Assembly (NCBI GenBank): GCA_046735115.1
Contig: JBKPSR010000101.1
Span: 1 to 64,000 of the forward strand
Reading direction: 5' to 3'
Length of the DNA: 64,000 bases
From: JACVRW01 sp046735115
GTDB lineage: Bacteria > Actinomycetota > Thermoleophilia > Solirubrobacterales > Thermoleophilaceae
Shown: positions 48,785 through 57,735 of the stretch, piece by piece
How the letters are laid out: every line of letters begins with the position of its first letter
How positions within the stretch are numbered: position 1 is the stretch's first letter
Notes under the pieces: model-generated
The model's input: the letters and a program-made list of their open reading frames with translations, nothing else
Databases searched by the model: none
Told to the model about the DNA's origin: nothing
Translations under genes and position numbers: made by a program

Positions 48785-49552
48785 GTGTCCGACCGGGAGC
48801 GCGACCGAGACGGGACACGGATCCAGCTCTGCGGGCGCTTCATTGCCCGCGTCGGCGGCCGGCGAATCGAGCAACAGCTGCCGGGCCGGCAGGGGCGCCT
48901 CCTGCTCGCTTACCTGACGGTCAATCGCGATCGAGTCGCCGGCCGCGATGAGCTCGCGGAGGCGCTGTGGCATGGGGAGCTTCCCGCCGCTCCCGGCCTG
49001 GCGCTCTCCGCGCTGCTGTCCAAGCTGAGGCGACTCCTACCCGACGGCGCACTCGAGGGCCGCAGCCAGATCCGCCTGGAGCTTGGAGGCGGCGCGAGGG
49101 TTGATGTCGAGGCGGCGCGGGAGGGGATCCATCGCGCCGAGGCTCTGGTCGCGGCCGAGGACTGGTACGGAGCGATTGGCCCCACCCTAGTGGCGCACAA
49201 CATCAGCCAGCGGCGCTTCCTGCCGGGCGAGGAGGGCGAGTGGATCGATGAGCTCCGGCGCGAGCTGGCGGACATCCACGTCAGGGCGCTGGAATGCACG
49301 GCGCGCCGAAGCCTTGGGCTCGGGGGAGCCGAGGTCGCTGTGGCCGAGCGCACGGCGCGGCGCCTGATTGACATCTCGTCATACCGGGAGAGCGGCTACG
49401 CGATGCTGATGGAGGCGCTCGAGCGACAGGGCAACATCGCCGAGGCCCTGCGGGTGTACGAGCGTCTCCGCGGCCTGCTCCGGGAGGAGCTGGGCGCCGC
49501 CCCCTCCCCTACCGTGCAGCGAGTGCACGAGCGCCTGCTTGCTCACAGCTGA
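48785..49552 (+). CDS. BTAD-domain (SARP-like) transcriptional regulator
   Basis: 255 residues from GTG 48785. The N-terminal OmpR-like winged helix has GRFIARVGGRRIEQQLPGRQ, LLAYLTVNRDRVAGRDELAE and LSALLSKLRRLLPDGALEG. The C-terminal BTAD (TPR-like, about 115-250) ends in EALRVYERLRGLLREELGAA. SARP proteins usually activate nearby genes. The adjacent divergent DUF1059/SELENBP group is a candidate target. Confidence 0.9.
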   Translation: MSDRERDRDGTRIQLCGRFIARVGGRRIEQQLPGRQGRLLLAYLTVNRDRVAGRDELAEALWHGELPAAPGLALSALLSKLRRLLPDGALEGRSQIRLELGGGARVDVEAAREGIHRAEALVAAEDWYGAIGPTLVAHNISQRRFLPGEEGEWIDELRRELADIHVRALECTARRSLGLGGAEVAVAERTARRLIDISSYRESGYAMLMEALERQGNIAEALRVYERLRGLLREELGAAPSPTVQRVHERLLAHS

Positions 49553-49564
49553 CCGGCCTGGGGC

Positions 49565-51238
49565 CTAACCCGTGACGGCGCCCTCGGCCGCCGAGCCGAC
49601 CAGCTTCCTGTATTTGCCCAGCACGCCGTTCGTGTAGGCGGCCGCCGGTGCGTGATAGTCGGCAACCCGCTCCGCGATCTCATCGTCCGGCAGCTCCACG
49701 TTCAGCTCGCGGCGCTCGACGTCGAAGACGACCGTGTCGCCGTCGCGGACCGCGGCGATCGGGCCGCCGTCGGGCGCCTCCGGGGCCACGTGGCCGGCCA
49801 TGAAGCCGTGGGTGGCGCCCGAGAAGCGGCCGTCCGTGAGGAGGGCAACGCTGTCGCCGAGGCCCTCTCCCACGAGCGCCGCGGTTACGTGCAGCATCTC
49901 GCGCATGCCGGGGCCGCCCTTCGGGCCCTCGTTGCGGATCACGACGACGTCGCCGGGCTGGATGTCCTTCGCCATCACCGCCGCGAACGCGTCCTCCTCG
50001 CACTCGAACACGCGCGCGGGGCCACGGTGCTCCGTGCGGTCGTGTCCGGACAGCTTCACCACGCAGCCCTCGGGCGCGAGGTTGCCGCGCAGGATCGCGA
50101 AGCCGCCGTTCGGCTTGATCGGGTCGCTGACTGGCCGCACGACGTCCTGGCCGTCGGCCTCCTCGGCGGCATCCGCTACGGCGCCGATGGTCTGGCCGGT
50201 CACGGTCAGCTCGTCCTCGTGGAGAGCGCCCAGCTCCTTCAGGCGCCTGATCACCAGCGGGACGCCGCCCGCGTGGTACAGGTCGGTCGCCACGTAGCGG
50301 CCGCCCGGCTTCAGGTCGCATAGGAGCGGCGTCTGCCAGGCGATGCGGTCGAAGTCCTCGAGCTCGAGGTCCACGCCGGCCTCGTGCGCGACCGCCAGCA
50401 GGTGCAGCACGAGGTTCGTCGAGCCGCCCGACGTGGCGCCCGCCGCAATCGCGTTCTCGAGTGAGCGCTTCGTGATGATCGCGCTCGGGCGACGGTCCTC
50501 CCTCAGCACCTCCAGCACGAGGCGCCCGCACTCCTCCGCCACCTTGCCCTTCTTGCCGTCCTCCGCCGGGACCATCGAGCTGCCCATCGGCGAGATGCCG
50601 AGCACCTCGAACGCCATGGCCATGGTGTTGGCGGTGAACTGGCCGCCGCAGGCGCCGGCGCCCGGCGAGGCGTGGTCCTCGAGGTCGGTGAGCTCCTCGT
50701 CGGTGAGGTCACCCGCCGCGTGCGCGCCGATGCCCTCGAATACGTCCTGGATCGTCACATCCTTGCCACGCCACTTCCCAGGGGCGATCGAGCCGCCGTA
50801 GAGCATGAGGCCGGGAACGTCGAGGCGGGCGAGCGCCATCACGCAGCCCGGGATCGTCTTGTCGCAGCCCGAGAGCGCGACGACCGCGTCGAACATGTGG
50901 CCGCGCGCCACGAGCTCGATCGAGTCGGCGATCACCTCGCGGCTGATCAGCGAGGTCTTCATCCCCTCGGTGCCCATCGTGATGCCGTCCGAGATCGCGA
51001 CCGTGTTGAACTCCATCGGCGTGCCGCCGGCCGCCCGAACGCCCTCCTTCACCTTCTCCGCCAGGCGGCGCAGGTGGAAGTTGCAGGGCATAGTCTCGGT
51101 CCAGGTGTTGGCGATGCCGACGATCGGACGCTGGAGCGCCTCGTCGTCGAACCCGATGCCCTTCAGGTACGCGCGCGCCTGGGCGCGATCCGGGCCGTCG
51201 AGGATGACCCGGCTGCGACTGCGCAGGTCGTCGCTCAC
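49565..51238 (-). CDS. ilvD: Dihydroxy-acid dehydratase
   Basis: 557 residues from GTG 51238, overlapping the stop of the upstream gene. Fe-S cysteines lie in ALSGCDKTIPGC and GAGACGGQFTANTM, plus the first in TMPCNFHLR. Other landmarks are DGRFSGATHGFMAGHVAPEA and NEGPKGGPGM. It converts 2,3-dihydroxy-isovalerate to the 2-keto acid in valine, isoleucine and pantothenate synthesis. No other ilv gene is near, as is common in actinobacteria. Confidence 0.97.
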   Translation of the reverse strand: MSDDLRSRSRVILDGPDRAQARAYLKGIGFDDEALQRPIVGIANTWTETMPCNFHLRRLAEKVKEGVRAAGGTPMEFNTVAISDGITMGTEGMKTSLISREVIADSIELVARGHMFDAVVALSGCDKTIPGCVMALARLDVPGLMLYGGSIAPGKWRGKDVTIQDVFEGIGAHAAGDLTDEELTDLEDHASPGAGACGGQFTANTMAMAFEVLGISPMGSSMVPAEDGKKGKVAEECGRLVLEVLREDRRPSAIITKRSLENAIAAGATSGGSTNLVLHLLAVAHEAGVDLELEDFDRIAWQTPLLCDLKPGGRYVATDLYHAGGVPLVIRRLKELGALHEDELTVTGQTIGAVADAAEEADGQDVVRPVSDPIKPNGGFAILRGNLAPEGCVVKLSGHDRTEHRGPARVFECEEDAFAAVMAKDIQPGDVVVIRNEGPKGGPGMREMLHVTAALVGEGLGDSVALLTDGRFSGATHGFMAGHVAPEAPDGGPIAAVRDGDTVVFDVERRELNVELPDDEIAERVADYHAPAAAYTNGVLGKYRKLVGSAAEGAVTG

Positions 51239-51849
51239 TGCTGGCTCTGCGATACCTGCTCGCGGTTCCCGCGCCGGCGCTCCCACTCGGCAAGCCGCCA
51301 GAGGTCGCGGCGCACGCGCGCGGGGTCGAGCTGCCGGCCGACGAGGTGCATGTTGGCCCGCCGGATCACGCGGTCCTCGTCGGAGGTGAGCGCCATCCAC
51401 TTGGCGAGCACGTCGTCCGAGGCCGGCAGCCGGTGGCGGCCGCCGGTGCCGTTCAGGTCCGGGAACTCGACGCAGTACTCGGACAGGAGCTGGCCGCTCT
51501 CGGGCACGTAGGCGACGATCGGCTTGTGCGGGTAGACGAGGTACGCGTACGCGGGCCGGGCGCCGCGGTCGCGGTCGATCTCACGCCGGGCGTGGCGGCC
51601 CGCGACACGGATGAAGCCGAGGTCGCGATACATCCCCCACTCCTCCTCGTTCACGCAGGAACGGAGCAGCTCGCGGGCGCGCTGCTCGGCGCGGCGCTCG
51701 CGGCCCGGGTCGTACAGCTCGAGGTCGAGCTCGCCCGGGCGTGCGGTCCGGCGCGGGCGCCCGGCACGCCACCGGCTCAGTCGTCTCAGCGCGATCGGCG
51801 CGCCGAGCACCACGGCGATCAGGGCGAGTGCGAGGAGCGCGAGCAGCAT
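51235..51849 (-). CDS. Membrane-anchored conserved hypothetical protein
   Basis: 204 residues. An N-terminal hydrophobic helix (LLALLALALIAVVLGAPIAL) is followed by a basic stretch and a soluble domain. That domain contains SCVNEEEWGMYRDLGFIRVA, AYAYLVYPHKPIVAYVPESG, and SDEDRVIRRANMHLVGRQLD. No family is recognised. It is coupled to ilvD by a 4-bp overlap and follows an 82-residue gene. Confidence 0.7.
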   Translation of the reverse strand: MLLALLALALIAVVLGAPIALRRLSRWRAGRPRRTARPGELDLELYDPGRERRAEQRARELLRSCVNEEEWGMYRDLGFIRVAGRHARREIDRDRGARPAYAYLVYPHKPIVAYVPESGQLLSEYCVEFPDLNGTGGRHRLPASDDVLAKWMALTSDEDRVIRRANMHLVGRQLDPARVRRDLWRLAEWERRRGNREQVSQSQQ

Positions 51850-51862
51850 GGGCGTGATGGGT

Positions 51863-52111
51863 CTAGCCGCCTGATGCGCGCGGGAAGAAGATCACGCGCT
51901 CGGAGTCGGGCGGGATGTCGGTGTACTGCTTGACCATCTGAGCCTCGCGCCGGCCGCTGCCCGGCTTCTGAACGGGCACCGCGGCCCACATGCCCTCGTC
52001 GAGCTGGCGGCGAAACTCCTCGATGAGGCGCTCCTCGTCCTCCTGGACGCGCGGGTCACCCTCCGCGAGCAGGACCTCGCCATGACCGGGCTTCATCCGG
52101 AGAAACCTCAC
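51863..52111 (-). CDS. Conserved hypothetical protein, 82 aa
   Basis: The frame MRFLRMKPGHGEVLLAEGDP is followed by a charged helix VQEDEERLIEEFRRQLDEG and a segment WAAVPVQKPGSGRREAQMVK ending PPDSERVIFFPRASGG. It resembles small proteins of the form 'MW-AAVP--...-GR-E--MVK-F--IP--A--VIFFPR' that I recall from actinobacteria; function is unknown. It precedes the membrane-anchored protein and ilvD. Confidence 0.7.
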   Translation of the reverse strand: MRFLRMKPGHGEVLLAEGDPRVQEDEERLIEEFRRQLDEGMWAAVPVQKPGSGRREAQMVKQYTDIPPDSERVIFFPRASGG

Positions 52112-52185
52112 GGATCCGATTATGTCACGCGCTTCCTGGCCGGCCGGGCCGGTTAGGCCCGGGTCGGCGTGGGTAGCGCTGAGGC

Positions 52186-52560
52186 ATGCGCCCAGCCAAC
52201 GCCGAAGGCCCTGCGCCCAGTCTGTTCGATGTGGTGCACCGTGCCATCGAGGTCACCGATCCCACGGGCCGCTACGGCCTCGACGACCTGCTGAAGCACG
52301 TCGAGGACCACGACGAGCCCGTCACCGCGCACGCGAACATCGAGGAGGAGCTGGCGGAGCTGAAGGGCCATATCGATCCGCAGGACGAGGACCCAGTCGC
52401 GATGATGGCCATCGCCGTGGCGACCTACCTGGCCTTCCGCCGCGACGAGCTAAACGACGATCCCGACGACATTCTCCGCCTCGCCGCCCGCGCCGAGTAC
52501 GACGCCCACCCGCCGGACATCGTGCGGGAGTGGCTGGAGGAGCAGGGCGTAACGGTCTAG
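52186..52560 (+). CDS. Conserved hypothetical protein, 124 aa
   Basis: An acidic soluble protein: DVVHRAIEVTDPTGRYGLDD, ELKGHIDPQDEDPVAMMAIA, then AEYDAHPPDIVREWLEEQG. No family is recognised. The stop TAG shares the four bases CTAG with the stop of thiD on the other strand (52557-52560), so the two genes end on each other. Confidence 0.65.
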   Translation: MRPANAEGPAPSLFDVVHRAIEVTDPTGRYGLDDLLKHVEDHDEPVTAHANIEEELAELKGHIDPQDEDPVAMMAIAVATYLAFRRDELNDDPDDILRLAARAEYDAHPPDIVREWLEEQGVTV

Positions 52561-53375
52561 CCCAACTTAAAGGGACTGTCCCCGCAAGTTCGCTCCAGGC
52601 CGAACACGTCCACGGGGCCGGGTCCCTGGCCGACGCTCGCGAGCCCGTCGCGGACGGCCTCCGAGGCGATCAGCTTCGCCTGCTTCGCCGCCTCCAGCGG
52701 ATCGAGGCCGAGCGCGAGGTGGGCGGCGAGCGCGGACGAGTGCGTGCAGCCGGAGCCGTGCGCCGACCCTCTCTCGTGGCGCGGGCCCGGTATCTCGACG
52801 AGCCGGTCGCCGTCGAAGAAGAGATCGGTGGCCTCCACGCGATGTCCGCCGGTCAGGACGACCGCGCGCGGGCCGAGGGCGTGAACAGCGCGGACCAGCT
52901 CCTCGCCGTCGACGTCTTCGCCCCCGGCCAGCACCCGGGCCTCCGGCACGTTCGGCGTCACCACCGCGGCACGCGGCACCAGCTGGGTGCGAAGCGCTTC
53001 CTCGGCGTCCTTCTCGAGCAGGCGGGCGCCGGACTCGGAGATCATCACCGGATCGACGACCACCGGCACGTCGCCCACCAGATCGAGCGCCTCCCCGACC
53101 GCCTCGATCGCCGCGACGCTGCCGAGCATGCCGATCTTGACGGCATCCACGCCGATGTCGTCGACCACCGCACGGACCTGCTCGACGATCACCTCGCCCG
53201 GGACGGGATGGACGGCGGTCACTGCCACCGTGTTCTGCGCGGTGATGGCCGTGATCGCGGTCATCCCATGCACCCCGCACCGCGCAAACGCCTTGAGGTC
53301 GGCCTGAATGCCGGCCCCCCCGCCCGAGTCCGAGCCGGCGATGGATAGCACGCGAGGTAAGCGGTCGGAGGCCAC
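52557..53375 (-). CDS. thiD: Hydroxymethylpyrimidine/phosphomethylpyrimidine kinase
   Basis: About 272 residues from GTG 53375 (TTG 53381 also possible). Landmarks: VLSIAGSDSGGGAGIQADLK, GMTAITAITAQNTV, VDPVMISESGARLL, and the catalytic GSAHGSGCTHSSALAAHLAL. It phosphorylates HMP and HMP-P for thiamine synthesis. No THI-box riboswitch is apparent upstream. The last ~10 residues (TCGDSPFKLG) are encoded by a palindromic repeat at 52564-52590, so the tail is atypical. Confidence 0.95.
   Translation of the reverse strand: MASDRLPRVLSIAGSDSGGGAGIQADLKAFARCGVHGMTAITAITAQNTVAVTAVHPVPGEVIVEQVRAVVDDIGVDAVKIGMLGSVAAIEAVGEALDLVGDVPVVVDPVMISESGARLLEKDAEEALRTQLVPRAAVVTPNVPEARVLAGGEDVDGEELVRAVHALGPRAVVLTGGHRVEATDLFFDGDRLVEIPGPRHERGSAHGSGCTHSSALAAHLALGLDPLEAAKQAKLIASEAVRDGLASVGQGPGPVDVFGLERTCGDSPFKLG
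52564..52590. repeat. 27-bp palindromic element at thiD 3' end
   Basis: Nested symmetry: AACTT, AAA, GGGAC, T, GTCCC, CGC, AAGTT. The GGGACTGTCCC core resembles REP-type hairpins seen in many bacteria. It lies within the last codons of thiD and just after the convergent gene, where it may also terminate transcription. Confidence 0.6.
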
Positions 53376-53461
53376 GGGCAAGCCAGGATAGGCGGCGACG
53401 CGTAACTCGCTCTGAGCGTGGCTGTAACGGCCGCGTGCCCACGGGTTGAGTGCAGGTCCGA

Positions 53462-54997
53462 ATGATTCCTCGCGTGCTTGCCGCCGTGGCCACGTTCGCT
53501 CTCGAGGGAGTTAAGCCTCAGGAGGTGACGGTCGAGGTCGACGTACGGCGCGGCCTGCCTACGTTCACTCTGGTGGGGCTCCCCGACCGCGCCATCCGCG
53601 AGTCGCGCGAGCGGGTCCGCGCCGCCCTTCTGAACTCCGACCTCGACTTCCCGCAGAAGCGGCTCACGGTCAACCTCGCTCCGGCGCATGTGCGCAAGGC
53701 GGGCCCGAGCTTCGACCTGGCGATCGCCGTGGGCCTGCTCGCCGCGAGCGGACAGGTGCCCCCCGATCAGCTCCGGCACTGGGCGCTCGCCGGCGAGCTC
53801 TCTCTCAGCGGTGAGCTCCGGCCGGTCCGCGGCGCCTTGAATGCGGCGCTGGGAGCCCGCCACGCCGGATACAGGCGTCTGCTCGTGCCCGGCCCGAATG
53901 CTCCCGAGGCGGCATTGGTGGAGGGAATCGAGGTGAGCGCGATTCCGTCGCTTGCGCGCCTCGCCGACCTGCTCCACGGCCGCTGGGCTCCTGACCCCGC
54001 GAGCCCGGCGCTGCCCGATCCCGCGGAACCGCCGCCGGAGGCGCCCGACCTCGGAGACGTACGCGGTCAGAAGGACGCCAAGCGGGCGCTGGAGATCGCC
54101 GCGGCCGGCGGCCACAACATCCTCATGGTCGGGCCGCCCGGAGCCGGCAAGACGATGCTCGCTCGGCGCCTCCCTGGAATCCTGCCGCCGCCGAGCTTCG
54201 AGGAGGCCCTCGAGATCACCCAGGTGCACAGCGCAGCAGGCATCGGCAACGGCCGGCTCGCCACCCAGCGCCCGTTCCGCGCCCCGCACCACACCATCTC
54301 CGCCCAGGGCCTCGTGGGCGGCGGCACCCGGCCGATGCCCGGTGAGATCACACTCGCCCATCGCGGCGTGCTGTTCCTCGACGAGCTGCCCGAGTTCGCG
54401 CGAAGCGCCGTCGACGCGCTACGTGAGCCGCTCGAGGAAGGGCGCGTTGAGATCACCCGTGGCCAGCGCACCCTCGACTTTCCGGCGAACGCCGTCGTGG
54501 TCGCGGCCTGCAACCGATGTCCGTGCGCCCGACCCCCGGACCGCTGCAGCTGCACGACACTTGAGCTCGCTCGATATCAGCGCCGCCTCAGCGGTCCGCT
54601 GGTGGATCGGATCGACCTGGTCTGCCAGGTGGAGTCCGTGCCGACGGCCGAGCTCGTGACCGAGCCGGGTGATCGCGGGACGTTCTCGAGCCACGTACGC
54701 GGACGCATCGTTGCCGCCCGACGCCGCCAGCTCGGGCGCCTCGCCGGCACCGGTGTGCTCTGCAACGGCGACATGGATGGGCGCCTCACCCGCCGCCAGG
54801 TGCCGCTCGATGCCGCCCTCGCGTCGCGCCTCCTTGCGCTGCGCGACCGCGTCGCGCTCAGCGGGCGCGGCCATGACCGCGTGCTGCGCGTCGCACGCAC
54901 CATCGCCGACCTCGAAGCGCGCGAGACGGTCGCTCAGAGCGACCTCGACGAGGCACTGTCCTACCGCCTCGACAGCTGGCAGCGAGTCGCGGCATGA
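53462..54997 (+). CDS. comM: YifB/ComM Mg-chelatase-like AAA+ ATPase
   Basis: 511 residues from ATG 53462. The N-terminal domain includes DVRRGLPTFTLVGLPDRAIR and KRLTVNLAPAHVRKAGPSFD. Walker A is GPPGAGKT, Walker B GVLFLDELPEF, and RPFRAPHHTISAQGLVGGG precedes it. A cysteine cluster CNRCPCARPPDRCSC follows sensor 1. ComM is a branch-migration helicase for natural transformation. It heads the operon comM-dprA-yraN with ATGA coupling. Confidence 0.95.
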   Translation: MIPRVLAAVATFALEGVKPQEVTVEVDVRRGLPTFTLVGLPDRAIRESRERVRAALLNSDLDFPQKRLTVNLAPAHVRKAGPSFDLAIAVGLLAASGQVPPDQLRHWALAGELSLSGELRPVRGALNAALGARHAGYRRLLVPGPNAPEAALVEGIEVSAIPSLARLADLLHGRWAPDPASPALPDPAEPPPEAPDLGDVRGQKDAKRALEIAAAGGHNILMVGPPGAGKTMLARRLPGILPPPSFEEALEITQVHSAAGIGNGRLATQRPFRAPHHTISAQGLVGGGTRPMPGEITLAHRGVLFLDELPEFARSAVDALREPLEEGRVEITRGQRTLDFPANAVVVAACNRCPCARPPDRCSCTTLELARYQRRLSGPLVDRIDLVCQVESVPTAELVTEPGDRGTFSSHVRGRIVAARRRQLGRLAGTGVLCNGDMDGRLTRRQVPLDAALASRLLALRDRVALSGRGHDRVLRVARTIADLEARETVAQSDLDEALSYRLDSWQRVAA

Positions 54998-56100
54998 CAT
55001 GCGACAGCTGCGACGCATGCCTGCGCCGGGCGTTCCTGATCGCGCATCTCGCGCCTCGGATCGCCGGGCTGCTCGGACGCGGCAATCGGCATGCGCAAGG
55101 CCTCCTCGGGCTGCCCGAGGACGACCTGATCGCGGTGGCCGCGGGCCGGCAGGTTGCGCGGGCGCTGTCGTTCCTGGACGGCCTGGACGTCGCCTCAGGG
55201 CGCGATCGCCTCGCCGAGACCGCGTGTGTCGCGGCATGCGTGCATTCGCCCCGCTACCCGCCCCTGCTGCATGATCTCCCGGACCCTCCCGCCGTCCTGT
55301 TCGGCGTGGGTTCGGCCGAGGTGCTCGCCCTCATCGCCGAGGAGCCGGCGGTGACCGTGGTCGGCACACGGCGAGCGAGCCCGTACGGCACCGAGGTCGC
55401 CTATGCGCTCGGGCGCGGGCTGGGTGCCTCGGGGGTGCCGGTGGTGAGCGGACTTGCTCTCGGCATCGACGCGACGGCGCATCGAGGCTGCCTCGACGGC
55501 GGCGGGGTGCCGGTGGCCGTCGTCGCGGGTGGCCCGGATGTCGTCTACCCGCGACGTCACCGCTCGCTGCATGAGCGCGTCCACGACGCCGGGCTCGTCC
55601 TGTCAGAGCTGCCGCCGGGGACCGACCCCTACCGCTGGAGCTTTCCGGCTCGGAACCGGATCATGGCGGGCCTCGCGCGGATGACCCTCGTGGTCGAGGC
55701 CGCGGACCCGAGCGGCAGCCTGATCACCGCCGAGTTCGCCAAGGACCTCGGCCGCGCCGTCGCCGCTGTGCCGGGACGGGTCACCTCGAGCCTCGCTCGT
55801 GGCACCAACAACCTGCTGAAGGACGGCGCCACGCCCATCAGCGGCGCAGAGGACGTGCTCGATGAGCTGTTCGGCGTGGGTGCTCGCCGGGTCGAGGAGG
55901 CGGCGAGTCCCCGCCAGGCGCCGGCCGAGCCTCTCCTCCAAGTCGTGGTCGAGGCGGCCGAGGCGCACGACTCGGTGGAGGAGGTGGCGCGCGTCAGCGG
56001 GCGAACCGTCGCCGAGACGCGCGCCGCGCTCGGCCGCCTCGAAGCCGACGGCTTTCTGGTCCGGCGTGACCTGGGCGGGTGGGAGCGGTCGGCCCGTTGA
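54994..56100 (+). CDS. dprA: DNA processing protein DprA
   Basis: 368 residues. An N-terminal SAM-like part begins with an unusual Cys-rich start (MTCDSCDACLRR). The Rossmann DprA core follows: VVGTRRASPYGTEVAYALGR, GLALGIDATAHRGCLDGGG, GGPDVVYPRRH, and ARNRIMAGLA. A C-terminal winged helix (about 310-365) follows. It loads RecA on incoming single-stranded DNA. The ATG overlaps the comM stop. Confidence 0.96.
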   Translation: MTCDSCDACLRRAFLIAHLAPRIAGLLGRGNRHAQGLLGLPEDDLIAVAAGRQVARALSFLDGLDVASGRDRLAETACVAACVHSPRYPPLLHDLPDPPAVLFGVGSAEVLALIAEEPAVTVVGTRRASPYGTEVAYALGRGLGASGVPVVSGLALGIDATAHRGCLDGGGVPVAVVAGGPDVVYPRRHRSLHERVHDAGLVLSELPPGTDPYRWSFPARNRIMAGLARMTLVVEAADPSGSLITAEFAKDLGRAVAAVPGRVTSSLARGTNNLLKDGATPISGAEDVLDELFGVGARRVEEAASPRQAPAEPLLQVVVEAAEAHDSVEEVARVSGRTVAETRAALGRLEADGFLVRRDLGGWERSAR

Positions 56101-56498
56101 CGACCCAGGGCGGCGACCCCCGGCGCAGGCTTGGCGCTCGTGGCGAGGAGCTCGCCGCGCGGCATCTCGAGGCGCGTGGGTTTGAGGTCGTCGCGAGGAA
56201 CTTTCGGACCCGCTATGGGGAGCTCGACATCGTCGCCCTCGACCCGCGGTGTCTCGTGTTCTGCGAGGTGAAGACGCGCATCGCGCGGGAGGCGACCGAG
56301 CGCAGTGACGTGCTCGGGCCCTTCGCCGCCATCGGGACGCGCAAGCAGCGCCGGATCCGCGCCATGGCGCGCGAGTGGCTCGCCCAGGGCCGCTCGGAGG
56401 GGCCGCGGCCGTCTGAGCTCCGCTTCGATGCGATCGGGGTCAGCTTCGACGCCCGCGGCCACCTGCTCGCGCTGGAACATCTCGAGGCGGCGTTCTGA
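56097..56498 (+). CDS. yraN: YraN/UPF0102 family nuclease-like protein
   Basis: About 133 residues. TTG 56097 overlaps the dprA stop as TTGA, mirroring the other couplings; GTG 56079 is the alternative. The restriction-endonuclease-like core is ARHLEARGFEVVARNFRTRY, then GELDIVALDPRCLVFCEVKT (active-site Glu, Asp, Glu-x-Lys). It sits with dprA and rnhB as in most bacteria. Its substrate is unproven. Confidence 0.92.
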   Translation: MTTQGGDPRRRLGARGEELAARHLEARGFEVVARNFRTRYGELDIVALDPRCLVFCEVKTRIAREATERSDVLGPFAAIGTRKQRRIRAMAREWLAQGRSEGPRPSELRFDAIGVSFDARGHLLALEHLEAAF

Positions 56499-56513
56499 TA
56501 GACCGGCGCGCGC

Positions 56514-56972
56514 GTGCCCGATTCAGAGGCCATCGCCCGAGCGCTCATCGACTCGTGCCAGTACCTGACCCTCGCGAGGGCGGGCGAGGACGGGCGTCCG
56601 TGGGCCTCGCCCGTCTGGTACGCGCACGAGGACTACGCGCGCTTCGTGTGGGTCTCCAGGCCGGAGGCGCGCCACTCGCGCAACCTCGCGGCCCGCCCGC
56701 GCGCGGGCATTGTGATCTTCGACTCGTCCGTCCCCATGGGCGAGGGCCAGGCCGTCTATGTCGAGGCGACGGTCGAGGAGCGCGCGAGCGGCGACGACCA
56801 GGACGAACGCTGGATCGAGGTCTTCTCGACGCGATCAGAGGCCCTCGGCGGACCCGGCTGGACGACGAGCGACGTCCGTCCGCCCGCACCGCTCCGGCTC
56901 TACGTGGCCACCGCCTCGGCGCACTACGTCCTGGGCGGGCGTGACGAGCGGGTTGCCGTGAGCCTCGGCTAA
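56514..56972 (+). CDS. Pyridoxamine-phosphate-oxidase-like FMN protein
   Basis: 152 residues. CQYLTLARAGEDGRPWASPV and VWYAHEDYARFVWVSRPEAR match the split-barrel flavin-reductase fold. SRNLAARPRAGIVIFDSSVP and a late PAPLRLYVATASAHYVLGG follow. Such proteins bind FMN, F420 or haem-related ligands; specificity is not visible. It ends overlapping rnhB by 4 bases on the opposite strand. Confidence 0.85.
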   Translation: MPDSEAIARALIDSCQYLTLARAGEDGRPWASPVWYAHEDYARFVWVSRPEARHSRNLAARPRAGIVIFDSSVPMGEGQAVYVEATVEERASGDDQDERWIEVFSTRSEALGGPGWTTSDVRPPAPLRLYVATASAHYVLGGRDERVAVSLG

Positions 56973-57676
56973 CCCTCCAGGGCCAGCTGCGTGTAGGCAA
57001 TCGACTGGAAGGACATCCGGTGCAGCGGGGAGACGCCGTTGGCGGCTATCGCCGTCCGGTGCTCGGGGGTCGAGTAACCGACGTTCGTCTCGAAGTCCCA
57101 GCCGGGGTGGCGCTCGGCGGCGCGGCGCATGTAGCGGTCGCGGGTCACCTTCGCGAGGACCGAGGCCGCCGCGATCGCCGCGCTGCGGCAGTCGCCGTCT
57201 ACCACGGCCCGCTGATCGAAGCCGAACTCGGGCACGCGGAAGCCGTCCACCAGGCAGACGCACCCGGGCGGCGCGACGCTCAGCAGCGCCGTCCGGAGCG
57301 CCTCGAGGTTCGTCTTGTGGAGGCCCCGCAGGTCGATCCCGCGTACGCAGCGCGATACGATCACGGATCGCGCCGCCGCCCTCAACACGAGGGGATAGAG
57401 CTCCTCGCGCATCTCGGCGGTGTGCTGCTTCGAGTCGTTCAGGCGAGTGAGGGCGCGCCGGTCTCCGAGCGTCAGCCGCTCGAGGTCGAACAGCACCGCG
57501 GCCGCCACGAGCGGCCCGGCCAGCGAGCCGCGACCCGCCTCGTCGGCGCCCGCCACGTAGCGGCAGCCGATCTCACGGTCGAAAGCGAAGAGACGCCGCC
57601 CGGTCCGCGGCCGGCCCTTCGGCCGGCGTGCGCTGCGTCGCAAAGGCGTGGTCTGAGCGTCCCGCGGCATCCCCAC
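56969..57676 (-). CDS. rnhB: Ribonuclease HII
   Basis: 235 residues (GTG 57676; ATG two codons later is equally possible). Catalytic set: GADEAGRGSLAGPLVAAAV (Asp-Glu), later VDGFRVP and VDGDCRSAAIAAASVLAKVT with RDRYM. A basic lead of ~30 residues (RRSARRPKGRPRTGRR) precedes the core. It cleaves RNA in RNA-DNA hybrids and at single ribonucleotides. It follows lepB, as in the standard rplS-lepB-rnhB order. Confidence 0.96.
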   Translation of the reverse strand: MGMPRDAQTTPLRRSARRPKGRPRTGRRLFAFDREIGCRYVAGADEAGRGSLAGPLVAAAVLFDLERLTLGDRRALTRLNDSKQHTAEMREELYPLVLRAAARSVIVSRCVRGIDLRGLHKTNLEALRTALLSVAPPGCVCLVDGFRVPEFGFDQRAVVDGDCRSAAIAAASVLAKVTRDRYMRRAAERHPGWDFETNVGYSTPEHRTAIAANGVSPLHRMSFQSIAYTQLALEG

Positions 57677-57735
57677 TGGTGGCGCCGATCATAGGTGGGG
57701 CCACGGCGGAAGGCCCTCGCCCGGCCCCTCTCGAC

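Noticed and set aside
53376..53461. TPP riboswitch upstream of thiD
   Set aside because: The 86-bp gap is shared with the divergent comM and no THI-box elements are recognisable.
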